From: Thermoguttaceae bacterium
GTDB taxonomy: Bacteria; Planctomycetota; Planctomycetia; Pirellulales; Thermoguttaceae
Assembly: GCA_017939795.1 (NCBI GenBank)
Contig: JAGBAA010000136.1
Span: 1-64,000, forward strand
DNA: 64,000 nucleotides
Direction: 5' to 3'
Shown here piece after piece: positions 31,126 through 41,536 of the stretch. Below the pieces are notes generated by a model. That model was not told the origin of the DNA. It saw only the letters and a list, made by a program, of their open reading frames with translations, and made no database searches. The translations under genes and the position numbers were made by a program. Each line of letters begins with the position of its first letter. The stretch's first letter is position 1.

Positions 31126-31980
31126 TTAACGGAACTCATTGCGCAGGACACCGATTTTTTCGATCTCGACTTCGCAGACGTCGCCGGACTTCAAAAAGAC
31201 CTGAGGATCGCGGCCCATTCCGACTCCCGGAGGCGTACCGGTGAAGATCAGGTCGCCCGGCAGGAGCGTGCAGACCTGCGAGATCCAGTGGATCAGGAAC
31301 GGGACGCTGAAGATGAATCGGCTCGTGCTGGAATCCTGCATGATTTGGCCATTGAGGCGCATCTGGATCTTGAGTGTGTGTGGATCCGGGATCTCATCCG
31401 GCGTCACGATCCATGGACCGATCGGCGCGAAACCATCGAAAGTTTTTCCGAGAAACCACTGCCTCGCGGGGGGACGCATCTGCCAGTCGCGTGCCGAGAC
31501 GTCATTTCCGCAGCAGTAGCCCGCGACGTATTCCATTGCGCAGTCCGGGGAAATATCCCGCCCTTTCCTGCCGATGACGATGACCAGTTCCGCTTCGTAG
31601 TCGATCTTGTCCGAGACGGCAGGGATCGGCACGACGGCACCGTTTTGGCTCAGTGCGGTCGGGAATTTGTTGAAGATGACCGGATGGTCCGGAACAGAAT
31701 CTCCGGTTTCCGCGGCATGATCGGCATAGTTCAGACCGACGCAGGCGATCTTCTGCGGATCCGGGACCGGCGGAAGGAGTTCTGCATCTTCCATCGCGGC
31801 GACACAGGGCGGACGCCGTGCCGTGAGGGTGTCCTCAACGAACTTTTTCGCCTTTGCCAGCCAGTTTTCCTGTTCAAAAAGTTCCTTGACGGAGCAGTCA
31901 AAAACAACGAGCTTCTTTCCATCCTCCACGACCGCAGCTGCACGCGGTCCTTTGGAAGTCATGCATGATGTGAGTTTCAT
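31126..31980 (-). CDS. Fumarylacetoacetate hydrolase (FAH) family protein
   Basis: A 284-residue enzyme of the FAH superfamily, which cleaves or hydrates carbon-carbon bonds in 1,3-dicarbonyl or related acids with a divalent metal. Residues about 85-280 contain the fold; CVGLNYADHA, DYEAELVIVIG (metal-binding Glu) and GFAPIGPWIV are diagnostic, and LPGDLIFTGTPPGVG sits at the end. Substrates vary widely within the family (2-keto-3-deoxy-fuconate, acylpyruvate, homoprotocatechuate products), so none is assigned. AAAAGGAG precedes the ATG. It lies 138 bases downstream of dnaE and has its own terminator. Confidence 0.9.
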   Translation of the reverse strand: MKLTSCMTSKGPRAAAVVEDGKKLVVFDCSVKELFEQENWLAKAKKFVEDTLTARRPPCVAAMEDAELLPPVPDPQKIACVGLNYADHAAETGDSVPDHPVIFNKFPTALSQNGAVVPIPAVSDKIDYEAELVIVIGRKGRDISPDCAMEYVAGYCCGNDVSARDWQMRPPARQWFLGKTFDGFAPIGPWIVTPDEIPDPHTLKIQMRLNGQIMQDSSTSRFIFSVPFLIHWISQVCTLLPGDLIFTGTPPGVGMGRDPQVFLKSGDVCEVEIEKIGVLRNEFR

Positions 31981-32118
31981 TGGGGAATCTCCTTTTCCAG
32001 GGGATCAATGGGATTTTTTTGAAAAGGTATGGACATGCCGACCATTTGTTTCGAAAATATTCGATTTGGAAACCTCAGGTTTTGGACGCCGCGGGCTGCT
32101 GAATCACTCGATGGAAAA

Positions 32119-35100
32119 TCAGGAATCGGAATCCCGTTTCCAGGATCTCCGGTTCTTTTTCCAGGCCGGTTCTTCACGTTTTTCCGGTTCGATCTTGCGG
32201 ATGATCTGCTGGACATTCTGAATGCCGAGGAGGTTTTGGACCTGCGAAAGGATCTCCTGCGTCGCTTTCAGCGTGAAATCGCACTGCATGACCACGCGGT
32301 TTCGGTCTTTTGTGAAGATCTCCAATTCCAGACGTTCACTTCCGGGGGAAGACCGCAGGATCTCTTTCAGTGTTTTGAGTGTTTCCGGAGTATGGTCTTC
32401 TTCGAAAATGCGGATCCGCAGTCCCTCCGTGTAGTCGCGGCGAAGGCTCTCGATCGTCACGATTTTGTCGATGAGGAAACTCACGCTGCTGATCCCGCCG
32501 CCTCCGGAATCCCCCGAATCATCATCCTGGGAATCGTCGCCCATCGTGTCCAGATCATCGTCATCGTCGTCGTCCTCGTCATCATCCGAGAGGTTCTGCA
32601 ATGCGCCCTTCTGGTCCTTCGGAGGCTTACGTTTGCCTTCCTTCGCTTCTTTTGCTTCGCGTTCCGCTTTTTCTTTCGCGAGTTTCGCCGCTTTTTCGGC
32701 AGCCTGTGCTTCTTCCTGCTGCTTCCGATTGTCGATCGATCCGACGCAGAGGATCACGGCATCCGGTGAAAGACAGTCGCCGTACATTGTGTATTTCCGG
32801 GGCCAGAGAATACATGGGATCGTGCCTTCTTCATCCTCCAGCTCGAAACGCGCGTAGAGTTCGTTTTTCGATTTCGTCGCCTTTTTTTCCAGCTGGCCGA
32901 CGATCCCTCCGAGCACGACCTGCGTCATGTGCGGAAGGTTTTTTGCTCCTGTAGTATTGTGTGTGCAGTGGAATTGGAGCGATTCGCGGTACTCTGCCAG
33001 CGGGTGTCCGGATCGGTAAAAGCCAAGGACTTTTTTCTCGCGCGCCAGTTTTTCCTTGTCCGGCCATTCCGGAATATCCGGGAGATCGATGACTTCTCTT
33101 TTCTTTTCACCGCTTTCTGCGGAGGCCGGCTCAAACATATCGAAGAGGGACATTTGGCCGCTGCGCTTGTCTGCGACCGTCGCCTCGCCTGCCTGGATCG
33201 CCCGGTCAAGGACGGCTTCCAGCTGGGCTCGGTTCCCCTCGAAACAGTCGAAACAGCCGGCGTCCAGGAGTGAAAGGAGCGTCGAACGCGGGATCTTGTT
33301 GACCGCATTGCGCTCGCAGAAATCAAAAAGATCCAGGTACGGGCCGTTGGCGAGCCGTTCTTTCCGAATGGCGTCCGCGAACGTTTCGTTGACTCCGCTG
33401 ATCGCAGTCATGGCGAAATGGATCTTGCCGTCTTCGATCCGATAGCTCGCGGCGGAAGTGTTGACGCTCGGCAGAACGACTTCCACTCCCATACGCTGGC
33501 AGTCTTCGATATGCTCGACCGTTTTGTCCTTTTTCTTGAAATTCCGCTGGTCGATGTCGCCGGTCAGGAGTGCGGCCATAAATTCCACGGGAAAATGGCA
33601 TTTCAGGTAGGCCGTGATGTACGCGATCTTTGCGTATGCCGTCGAGTGGCTTTTGTTGAAGCCGTAGCCCGCGAACTGGATAATGAGGTCGAAGAGGTGC
33701 TCCGCGTCCTTTTCCGTCAGATCGTTTTCCTGGCATCCGGAAATGAACTGGGACTGGTAGTGCGCGATCTTGTCGATCTTCTTTTTGGAAATCGCCTTGA
33801 TGCACTTGTATGCGTCGGCAAGCTCGATCTTTCCGAGACGGTTCAGAATACGCATGACCTGTTCCTGGTAGACCATGACGCCGTGCGTTTCGGTGAGGAC
33901 GTCTTCGAGTACCGGGTGAATGTATGAGGCCGTCGCGCGTCCGTGCTTCACGTCGATGTACTGGTCCACCATTCCGCCGCCGAGAGGACCGGGACGGTAA
34001 AGGGCGAGCATGGCGATGATGTCGCGGAAATTGTCCGGCTTCAGTTTCTGGAGCAGATTGCGGATCCCTTCCCCTTCCAGCTGGAAAACGCCTTTCGTTT
34101 CGCCGCGGCAGAGCAGATCGTAGGTCGGCTGATTATCGTGGGGGAATCGGTACGGATTAATGTCTTTTCCCGTCGTTTCTTTGATGAAGTTCATCGTCTG
34201 CGAGAGGATCGAGAGGTTGCGCAGGCCCAGAAAGTCCATCTTCAGGAGTCCGGACGCTTCCACTTCTGCACCTTCCCATTGCGTCACGAGACCCGATTTG
34301 TTGCGGATCGTGTGCATCGGCACGAAATTCACGACAGGCTGCGGCGTAATGAGTACTCCACAGGCGTGCGTTCCAGGCTGACGTGCCAGACCTTCGCACC
34401 CTTTCGCAAGATCCACGATCTCCGCGACCTCCGGATTCGTATCGTACGCTTCCTGAAATTCCGGGTTGGCCTTGAGGGCTTTGTCGATGGTGATCTTCGG
34501 CGTTTTGGGGACCTTCGACGTGATCTCTTCCACCGAGGAGACCGGGAACCCCAGCACACGCCCGACGTCCTTGATGGCCGCCTTCGCCGCCATGGTCCCA
34601 AACGTGCCGATCTGCGCTACGTGGTCCGCCCCGTACGTGTCGCGGACATACTGAAGGACTTCTTCGCGGCGCGCCTGCTCGAAGTCAATGTCGATATCCG
34701 GTGCTTCTTTTCGGTTAACGTCCAGAAAACGCTCGAAAAGAAGGTCGTATTCCAGCGGGCAAACGCGGCTCAGACCCAGTCCAAAGCAGACGAGCGAACC
34801 CACGCCGGAACCGCGGGCAGTGCAGGAAATGCCTTTTTCGTGAGCTGCACGGACGAAATCCCACACGACGAGGAAGTAGTTCGGAAAACCCTGACGCTTG
34901 ATGACGCTCAGCTCCGTTTCGAGACGCTCGTAGACTTCGCTCGTAAAATCGCCGCCGATCTCGCCGTTGACCCACCGTTTCGGTTCGTCGGCATAGCGGT
35001 CGCGCAGACCTTCAAGAGCGACTTCGCGCAGATACTCGACTTCGTCTTTTCCATCCGGCGGCGTGAATACCGGGAAGAAACGCTTTCCAAGCTCCAGCTC

Positions 35101-35997
35101 CACATTGCATCGGTCCGCGATCTCCTGGGAACGTGCGACGGCGGCTTCCTGACCCGGAAATGCATCGTACATTTCCTGCTGGGAGCGGAAGTAGAACTGG
35201 TCGGTGTCCATCCGCATCCGATCTTCGTCTACCCGTTTCTTCCCCGTATTGATGCAGAGGAGAATGTCCTGGATCGGTGCATCCTTTTTTTCTACGTAGT
35301 GTACGTCGCTCGTCGCGACCAGCGGGATCCCCGTTTTTTCCGCCATCTCGATCATGAATCGGGCGGCGCGCTGCTGGAGATCGATCCCATTGTTCTGGAT
35401 CTCCAGATAAAATCGGTCGCCGAATTCCTTTTTGTACCATTCCGCGACTTCGTAGGCGGCTTTCCAGTTCGGTTCGTTTCCGTTGATCAGGTGCTGATTG
35501 ATCTCACCGCCAAGACAGCCGCTGAGAATGATGAGACCTTCGCCGTACTGGTGCAAAAGTTCCCGGTCGATCCTCGGCCTGCGGTACATCCCCTCGGTGT
35601 ACGCCTGCGTCGCCATTTTCAGGAGGTTTTTGAAGCCCGTGTGGTTCTGTGCCAGCACGGTCAGATGGTACGCATAGTTCGTGCGGGCAGGGTACTGCCG
35701 ATTGAAACGGCTGTCCGGCGCAAGGTAGGCTTCGTAGCCCAGGATCGGCTTGATCCCGGTATCCAGTGCACGCTGATAGAATTTCAGGATGCCGAACATG
35801 TTGCCGTGGTCCGTCAGCGCAAGAGAATTCATCTTGAATTCTGCCGCTTTGTTGACGAGCCGCTTCAGAGAGCCGGCACCGTCCAGCAGACTGTATTCGC
35901 TATGGCAGTGAAGATGCACATAGGGCGGCGGAGCCTGAGCTTCAGATGTTTCCAGATTTTCTGCAATTTCGGGATTGGGATTCGGAGTCTCTGCCAT
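32119..35997 (-). CDS. dnaE: DNA polymerase III alpha subunit with acidic low-complexity insertion
   Basis: The replicative polymerase. The 1292-residue protein opens with a PHP domain (YVHLHCHSEYSLLDG, LALTDHG near residues 27-70), continues with the Pol III core including the catalytic PDIDIDFEQ motif, fingers and a helix-hairpin-helix segment, and ends with an OB-fold. A K/E/A-rich then Asp-rich stretch of about 75 residues (roughly 1095-1165, with runs of up to seven Asp) interrupts the OB-fold region. E. coli DnaE is 1160 residues, so this accounts for most of the extra length. TGAGGAAATC precedes the ATG. Confidence 0.95.
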   Translation of the reverse strand: MAETPNPNPEIAENLETSEAQAPPPYVHLHCHSEYSLLDGAGSLKRLVNKAAEFKMNSLALTDHGNMFGILKFYQRALDTGIKPILGYEAYLAPDSRFNRQYPARTNYAYHLTVLAQNHTGFKNLLKMATQAYTEGMYRRPRIDRELLHQYGEGLIILSGCLGGEINQHLINGNEPNWKAAYEVAEWYKKEFGDRFYLEIQNNGIDLQQRAARFMIEMAEKTGIPLVATSDVHYVEKKDAPIQDILLCINTGKKRVDEDRMRMDTDQFYFRSQQEMYDAFPGQEAAVARSQEIADRCNVELELGKRFFPVFTPPDGKDEVEYLREVALEGLRDRYADEPKRWVNGEIGGDFTSEVYERLETELSVIKRQGFPNYFLVVWDFVRAAHEKGISCTARGSGVGSLVCFGLGLSRVCPLEYDLLFERFLDVNRKEAPDIDIDFEQARREEVLQYVRDTYGADHVAQIGTFGTMAAKAAIKDVGRVLGFPVSSVEEITSKVPKTPKITIDKALKANPEFQEAYDTNPEVAEIVDLAKGCEGLARQPGTHACGVLITPQPVVNFVPMHTIRNKSGLVTQWEGAEVEASGLLKMDFLGLRNLSILSQTMNFIKETTGKDINPYRFPHDNQPTYDLLCRGETKGVFQLEGEGIRNLLQKLKPDNFRDIIAMLALYRPGPLGGGMVDQYIDVKHGRATASYIHPVLEDVLTETHGVMVYQEQVMRILNRLGKIELADAYKCIKAISKKKIDKIAHYQSQFISGCQENDLTEKDAEHLFDLIIQFAGYGFNKSHSTAYAKIAYITAYLKCHFPVEFMAALLTGDIDQRNFKKKDKTVEHIEDCQRMGVEVVLPSVNTSAASYRIEDGKIHFAMTAISGVNETFADAIRKERLANGPYLDLFDFCERNAVNKIPRSTLLSLLDAGCFDCFEGNRAQLEAVLDRAIQAGEATVADKRSGQMSLFDMFEPASAESGEKKREVIDLPDIPEWPDKEKLAREKKVLGFYRSGHPLAEYRESLQFHCTHNTTGAKNLPHMTQVVLGGIVGQLEKKATKSKNELYARFELEDEEGTIPCILWPRKYTMYGDCLSPDAVILCVGSIDNRKQQEEAQAAEKAAKLAKEKAEREAKEAKEGKRKPPKDQKGALQNLSDDDEDDDDDDDLDTMGDDSQDDDSGDSGGGGISSVSFLIDKIVTIESLRRDYTEGLRIRIFEEDHTPETLKTLKEILRSSPGSERLELEIFTKDRNRVVMQCDFTLKATQEILSQVQNLLGIQNVQQIIRKIEPEKREEPAWKKNRRSWKRDSDS

Positions 35998-36066
35998 GAT
36001 TTCCTCAAAAAAAAGTTCCGTACTTTTCCGTGCTGTCCTGGATGCAGACGCACTGGATCCAAAACT

Positions 36067-36075
36067 ATTTTACCA
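36067..36075 (-). promoter_or_regulatory. Extended -10 promoter of dnaE
   Basis: On the minus strand, TGGTAAAAT: the -10 hexamer is TAAAAT at 36067-36072 with TGG directly before it. No strong -35 hexamer lies 16-18 bases upstream. The dnaE start lies about 70 bases downstream. Confidence 0.55.
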
Positions 36076-36129
36076 TAAAAAGAGGAAATGAAAACGGGGG
36101 GCGTGCCGTTTGCGGACCGGATTCTTCCA

Positions 36130-36173
36130 AAAAAAGATCCATCCGGCAAGTACGTACCGAATGGATCTTTTTT
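36130..36173 (-). terminator. Intrinsic terminator of the autotransporter-type gene
   Basis: AAAAAAGATCCAT (36130-36142) and ATGGATCTTTTTT (36161-36173) form a perfect 13-bp inverted repeat with an inner CGG/CCG pairing. It starts 8 bases after the stop at 36181 and ends in a run of six T on the minus strand. The symmetric A/T tracts make it bidirectional. Confidence 0.9.
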
Positions 36174-36180
36174 GCGGTCT

Positions 36181-39100
36181 CTAATTGCGGGACGTCCTGC
36201 ACCGGAGTTTGAAGATCCCGAGACCGGCCAGAAGCAGAAGCCACGCTGCGGGTTCCGGGACGCCGGGAACATCCGGACCTGCTGGAAGTGCCGTGAGACT
36301 GAGGAAACCATTGGGATCCATGGTGAAATAGTCCGCAAGATTTCCAAAAAGCGTGTCCGTCACGCCGTTCCAGCTAAGCGAAAAATCTCCGGCCTTGCCC
36401 TGGAATGAATCCGTCGTGAGCGAGATGGTTTCGGAGGCCGGGTCGAAGAAAAGGAGGGATTCCAGCGCCATGTCCAGACTTCCCAGATCCAGAGAAGCCC
36501 CATTCAGCGCGAGGATGCCGGTTTCTTCAATCGAGAGTGCAGAGTTCGGCAGGTCAAACGAATTGTCCGCGAAGGTCAGTGTCCCTTCCGCGATGGTGAT
36601 GCCGCCCGTGGAGGCGTACGCGCCGGTGAACGTCTGGTTTCCCGCGCCGGTTTTGACTAGGTCGATGTTTCCGGTGACTTTCCCGGCGTAGGATTCGCTC
36701 TTCCCTTCCGGCACGCGGAGCGTCAGTGTACTGGCGTTCGAGGAGGAGTTTTTGAGGACGGCCCCGGAAACGGTCGAGGAAAGACCGGCGATCGGCGTGT
36801 TCGTCAGACTGAATCCTGCAAGATCAAGCGAGGCTTTGGCGTGGCTGATGGAAACGACTCCCGTTCCCAGCGCATCGTTTGCGCCGAGCTTGGCGATCGC
36901 TTTGTTTTCGTCCCCAATGTTGAGGTTCGCGCCGACATTCAGACCGCCGGAGAAGGAGTTTTGGCTGTTCGCGAAAACGATCGGCCCATTGTCGCCGGAG
37001 ATGCCGAGTTCACCGGTCCCGGAGATCACGCCTTTCATCGTGTACGTGATGTTTGACCCGCCGCGGAGCGTGCCGCCGTTTTCGGTCAGCTCGATCGGGA
37101 GGGTGAAGTTTTTCAGGGAATCGAGATTCGCGTTGAACATCAAGGTCCCGCCGTCCAGGACGACTCCGGAGAATTTGCTGAAACCGTCTGTCTTGGCGAT
37201 GAGTTTTCCGCCGGAAACGCCGATCTTTCCGGTGAAATTATTCGTCACGATGTGGAACGAATTGCAGTTCCCGCCGGTAACGTTGATGCCGTTGAGCATG
37301 AAGACGGTATCCTTTGCCGCGGTGGTTCCGTTCGCGAGAGTGAGGTAGAGCTGGTCGGTCCCTTTTCCGCGCCAGTCGATGGTTCCGCCGTCAGCTTCGA
37401 TCGAGATCTTGTTCAGGTGGTCGGTACTCACTCCCGTGACGGAAAGGGTACCGCCGTTGAAGGAGTAGTTCGCGTTTTTCGCTGCGTCGTTCAGTGCAGA
37501 GACCTGGTAGAGCGTTCCGCCGTTGAGGAAGAACTGGTGCGCGGGGATGGGCGATTCGGTTTCGGTGAGGGAGCCGGGGACGGCATCGATCTTGAGCGTC
37601 CCGTCATTCACGGTCGTGGAGCCGGAGTAGAGGATCTTTTCGCCGGTGAGCGTCTGCGTCCCTTTGCCGTCTTTCGTGACGTTCAGTGCGCCGGAAAGTT
37701 CGCTGGCGTAGGTGAGGTCCTTTCCTTCCGCGACATTCAGGGTGAGGTCCGCAGCTGCGCCGGAGTTTTTCACGACGGCGAAAGTGTCTTTTTCGGTGGA
37801 GATCAGACCGCCGATCTTTTGGCTGAAGCCTTTCAGATCGAGGGTGGAAGCACCCTGTTCAGACGCTCCGATGACCGTGACGGGGCCGGTTCCGAGCGCA
37901 TTTTCCGCGCCGGCCTGGACTTTGCTCTGGAAAGGGCCGTTTCCGCGGTTTTTCTGTGTGCCGATAACCAGTCCTCCGGAGAAATCGTTGGCAGAATTCT
38001 TGAAGACGGTCGTTCCATTGTCGCCGGAGATGCCAAGTTCGCCGGTCCCGGAGATCTTTCCGGTAAAGACGTGAGTTCCATACGATCCGTTTCGGATGGT
38101 GCTGAACGTTCCGTCTGTGAGCGAGATGGGAGCCGCGTAGGTCTGTGTTCCGCCAATGTTGAGCATGAGGGTCCCGCCGCTGAAGATGAGGCCTTTGGCA
38201 GGAAGGTAATTCATGGACGTGATGTTCAGTTTGCCGGCGGTGATCTCAAATTTTCCGCTGAAATTGGAGAGTGCTGTCAGCGTGATCGTCGAGCAGTTTC
38301 CGGACGCGTTGTTTGAGGCGGTGAAGGTGAGGACCGTGTTTTCCGTCGTACCGGTTCCGTTGATGCCGAAACTCAGCGCGTTCGTTCCGGTCGTGATCCA
38401 CTGAATGGTTCCGCCGTTGGCCGTCACGTCGATCTTGGTGGAGAGGGTAAGGGCGCCGTTTTTCTCAAAAGCGAGCGTTCCGCCGTCGAGCGTGAAGGCG
38501 TTTGCCGCGCTTCCGCCTGGATTCTGGATGAGGAGTTTGCCTGCCGAGACTTTCGCGGAGACGTTTGCGCCCAGTCCGGCCCCAGCGAGCGTCTGCGTTC
38601 CAGTCCCGGTTTTCGTGAGGTCGAGCTTTCCGGTGAGTTTTCCCGCGTAGGTCTGATTTCCGGTGAGTTCAAGCGTCAGGGCACTCGGCGTTTCCGCGTT
38701 GGAGTTGGTCAGGATGGCGTTCGCGGAGTTTCCGGCAAGTCCGGCCGCTTTGCCCGCGTCGGCGAGTCCGGCAAGATCCAGCGTTCCGGTTCCGGTGACG
38801 GTGAGGAGTCCGCCTCCGAGTTTGGCTCCGGAAGTCAGTCGGAGCGTGCCTTCATTGACGGTCGTGTTTCCCGTCCGGGTGGATCCCGTACCGGTCAGGA
38901 TCTGCGTGCCCGCACCGGATTTGGCGAGGTCGATCTTCCCGGTCATTTTTCCGGCGTAGGTGAGCGTTTGGCCGTCCGGAACGCTGAGCGTCAGGGTACT
39001 GACGGTGCTTTTGGAGTTTTTGACTTCCACTCCGGAACGTGTCGCGGAGAGACCGGCGATCGGCGTAGAGACGATGCTGTGGCCGTAGAGGTCGAGCCAG

Positions 39101-40083
39101 TGATTCGCGCCAGCTCCGAAGGAAACGACGCCGGTTCCGAGCGAATTGCTTGCTCGGAGTTCGGCTTTGGTGACCTGATTGAAATTCCCGTTCATGACGT
39201 CGCCGATCTGGAGTCCGCCGGAGAAATCGTTGGCGGAATTGGCGAAGCAGAAGGTCCCCGAATCACCGCCGATGCCGAACTCACCGGTCCCGGTGATCTT
39301 TCCGGACCAGATGATCCGGCTGCTGCTGTGCCCGACGCGGACGGTGCCGCCTTTTTCACCCAAAACCAGATCCGTGGAGATCTTCGTGTTTTCGTTCCCG
39401 ATGTTCATCTGCGCGTCATTCATGACGGAGCCGCCGTTGAGAATGATGGAGTTGACTTTCGGCAGGTCGCCGAGCAGACGGATCTTTCCGCCCGTGATCT
39501 CCACGTCGCCGGTGAATGCGGAGTCGGAGCGGATGACGAAAGAGTTCACGTTGCCTGTCCCGGTCGCGTTTGAATTTCCGGCCAGGACGATCTTTCCGCT
39601 TCCGGCCAGATTCATGGAGAGGGTCTCAGAGGTCGCGCTCTTGAATTCGACCGTGCCGGTTTCCCCGGCTCCCACGGTGAGCGTCGGAGCGAGCGTTCCG
39701 GCTTTTGCCGTGTATTTCAGCGTTCCGCCGTTCGAGAGCGTGATCCCGGAGGAGGAAGCGAGCCGGCTCACGTTTCCGATGGAGAGGGCACCGCCGGAAA
39801 TGAACGTCGCGCCCTGGAACGTCTGGTCCGCAGAGATGGTGAGCGTCCCTGCGCCGGTCTTGGTCAGCGTGCTGGAGGCCCCGGAAATGACGCCGGACCA
39901 GGTCTGGGAGCCGGTCAGGTCAAAAGAGACGCTTTCGGCGTAATTCGCTGAAGCGTTGAAGTTCGCGTCAGTGATCGCGGCGGCATTCACGGCGTCCACC
40001 GTATTGAGGGCTGAGACCGAAAGCGTGAGGAACGCTGCGGCGGACAGGGGACGGATACTCGGATTCTTTCGTGATTTTTTCAT
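36181..40083 (-). CDS. PEP-CTERM autotransporter-associated beta-strand-repeat protein
   Basis: A 1300-residue cell-surface or exported protein. It starts with a basic and hydrophobic signal peptide (MKKSRKNPS, then a Leu/Ala-rich core ending near residue 37). At least five autotransporter-associated beta-strand repeats are visible, each of the form LTKTGAGTLT or VTKDGKGTQTL followed by a GTL ending. Three longer modules share GTGELGISGDNG and ANDFSGGL segments at intervals of a few hundred residues. The C-terminus carries the sorting signal VPEPAAWLLLLAGLGIFKLR, a PEP motif, hydrophobic helix and basic tail, which exosortase would process. It lies 85 bases downstream of the DUF1559 gene, so they are probably cotranscribed. 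Confidence 0.85.
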   Translation of the reverse strand: MKKSRKNPSIRPLSAAAFLTLSVSALNTVDAVNAAAITDANFNASANYAESVSFDLTGSQTWSGVISGASSTLTKTGAGTLTISADQTFQGATFISGGALSIGNVSRLASSSGITLSNGGTLKYTAKAGTLAPTLTVGAGETGTVEFKSATSETLSMNLAGSGKIVLAGNSNATGTGNVNSFVIRSDSAFTGDVEITGGKIRLLGDLPKVNSIILNGGSVMNDAQMNIGNENTKISTDLVLGEKGGTVRVGHSSSRIIWSGKITGTGEFGIGGDSGTFCFANSANDFSGGLQIGDVMNGNFNQVTKAELRASNSLGTGVVSFGAGANHWLDLYGHSIVSTPIAGLSATRSGVEVKNSKSTVSTLTLSVPDGQTLTYAGKMTGKIDLAKSGAGTQILTGTGSTRTGNTTVNEGTLRLTSGAKLGGGLLTVTGTGTLDLAGLADAGKAAGLAGNSANAILTNSNAETPSALTLELTGNQTYAGKLTGKLDLTKTGTGTQTLAGAGLGANVSAKVSAGKLLIQNPGGSAANAFTLDGGTLAFEKNGALTLSTKIDVTANGGTIQWITTGTNALSFGINGTGTTENTVLTFTASNNASGNCSTITLTALSNFSGKFEITAGKLNITSMNYLPAKGLIFSGGTLMLNIGGTQTYAAPISLTDGTFSTIRNGSYGTHVFTGKISGTGELGISGDNGTTVFKNSANDFSGGLVIGTQKNRGNGPFQSKVQAGAENALGTGPVTVIGASEQGASTLDLKGFSQKIGGLISTEKDTFAVVKNSGAAADLTLNVAEGKDLTYASELSGALNVTKDGKGTQTLTGEKILYSGSTTVNDGTLKIDAVPGSLTETESPIPAHQFFLNGGTLYQVSALNDAAKNANYSFNGGTLSVTGVSTDHLNKISIEADGGTIDWRGKGTDQLYLTLANGTTAAKDTVFMLNGINVTGGNCNSFHIVTNNFTGKIGVSGGKLIAKTDGFSKFSGVVLDGGTLMFNANLDSLKNFTLPIELTENGGTLRGGSNITYTMKGVISGTGELGISGDNGPIVFANSQNSFSGGLNVGANLNIGDENKAIAKLGANDALGTGVVSISHAKASLDLAGFSLTNTPIAGLSSTVSGAVLKNSSSNASTLTLRVPEGKSESYAGKVTGNIDLVKTGAGNQTFTGAYASTGGITIAEGTLTFADNSFDLPNSALSIEETGILALNGASLDLGSLDMALESLLFFDPASETISLTTDSFQGKAGDFSLSWNGVTDTLFGNLADYFTMDPNGFLSLTALPAGPDVPGVPEPAAWLLLLAGLGIFKLRCRTSRN

Positions 40084-40168
40084 GGTATTTCGCAGTCTTT
40101 CAGTTTGATTGGCGATTTGAAATTTTCCGGTTTTGGGCGGAGCTGGCGTATTTTGCGGATCTGGAGCA

Positions 40169-41182
40169 TCATTCCAGCGTGAATGCTTTTCCGTCAGCTT
40201 TTTTGCCAAGATAGCTGAATGTTTCCAAGTCGATACTATAGGAAATTCTCTGTACGGAAGCGTCGCACAGTGTGATCCCGAAAGCGCCTGCGTGCGTGCT
40301 TCCGAAACTCGTTGTGCTGCTGACTCCGCCGCGGTCCTGCCGGGGAATGCAGACTGTGTCGTTTTTCGTCTTGCGCAACCGGTCATTGTCCGCGCCGCAC
40401 CAGGCGGTCTGGTCATCGCCGTCCTCGATCGTCGCGTACATATTGGCGTTCAGGTACTTTTCGCCATAGAGCATGGTATTGCTCGTGCCGTCGCGGATCT
40501 CTCCCATCGTCACGGCACTGGTGGGGAATGTCGCGCCGCTCTGGCAGTCCGAAGCGATGGTACGGGATGGGATCTCCTTTTTCGCGTTGGCGTAATTGCT
40601 GGCCTCATAAACGGCGTAATTGTCTCCGGTGCATGCCGCATAATCCAATTTGGAAACGTTCGTGAGCTTCGAGCGGTCTGCGTTTTTGCACGTTGAGTTT
40701 CCTCCCCCCTTCAGCGGATACGTGACGGCCGTACGCCGGGAAGGACAGTAAAAGACCGGAAGCGGGATCTCGCAGCGTTTGGCGGCTTCCGTGTACTGGT
40801 TTCCGCTTTTGGGATCCTCGACGCCGTCCTGTCCCATGGCCCACATTGCCTGCTGTTCGAGAAACGGAAGCAGTGAGTACGCCCACGAGCCGCACTGGTA
40901 TCTGAATCCAAGATCGGCGTCCGCCTCCCACGGCCACCACCAGCCGCCGCTTGGAAAATGCCGGCTCGTCGATTCCAGGTTCATGGCGGCAAGCCCCATT
41001 TGCTTCAAATTATTGCTGCACTGCATCTGCCGCGCTGCTTCGCGTGCCTGCTGGACTGCCGGGAGAAGCAGACCGACCAGCATGCCGATGATGGCAATGA
41101 CGACCAGCAGCTCAACGAGCGTAAAGCCATACGGGCGGAAAGCGGGCGCGGACGCGGATTTTCGGGGATCGGTTCGTTTCAT
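40169..41182 (-). CDS. DUF1559 prepilin-like (type IV pilin N-terminal) protein
   Basis: A 337-residue protein of the planctomycete-specific DUF1559 family. The N-terminal [33 protein letters not shown] segment, split here as the prepilin cleavage site GFTLVE plus a hydrophobic helix of about 22 residues, is diagnostic. It should be cleaved by prepilin peptidase and assembled by or exported through a type II/IV pseudopilus system. The family's C-terminal H-x9-DG motif is present in a modified form, [12 protein letters not shown], with Ala in place of Gly. GAGGAGCC precedes the ATG. It is the first gene of a two-gene unit with the PEP-CTERM protein. Confidence 0.95.
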   Translation of the reverse strand: MKRTDPRKSASAPAFRPYGFTLVELLVVIAIIGMLVGLLLPAVQQAREAARQMQCSNNLKQMGLAAMNLESTSRHFPSGGWWWPWEADADLGFRYQCGSWAYSLLPFLEQQAMWAMGQDGVEDPKSGNQYTEAAKRCEIPLPVFYCPSRRTAVTYPLKGGGNSTCKNADRSKLTNVSKLDYAACTGDNYAVYEASNYANAKKEIPSRTIASDCQSGATFPTSAVTMGEIRDGTSNTMLYGEKYLNANMYATIEDGDDQTAWCGADNDRLRKTKNDTVCIPRQDRGGVSSTTSFGSTHAGAFGITLCDASVQRISYSIDLETFSYLGKKADGKAFTLE

Positions 41183-41536
41183 GAAAGGCTCCTCGGAATG
41201 GAAAAAAGGAAGGCGGGAAGGCGGTTGCGGATGATTTTGGGGGACCAGGCGAAAAAACGGCAGTGCGTCTCACCAGCCAAATCAAAATCAATTCCAGTCA
41301 ACACTATTCTTTATTTTACTCCAAAAAATCAGAAATGCTTGAAATTTGGGAAAAAATTTTAAAAAATCAGAGATTTTGAAGTTTTAGGTGGAGTTTTATT
41401 GATGGAGGGGGGGGCTGAGTTTGGGGGATTTGCTGCTTGTGTGGGTTTTGTTGTCTGGTTTATTTCTACGGCGTGTTTCCCCCATTCTTTGAAGTTTGAG
41501 AAAAAAATAAAGGAAGAGAAAATGTTGGAAATAAAA

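Noticed and set aside
33943..36078. Open frame of about 710 codons on the plus strand opposite dnaE
   Set aside because: It is antisense to the well-supported dnaE gene and lacks family features.
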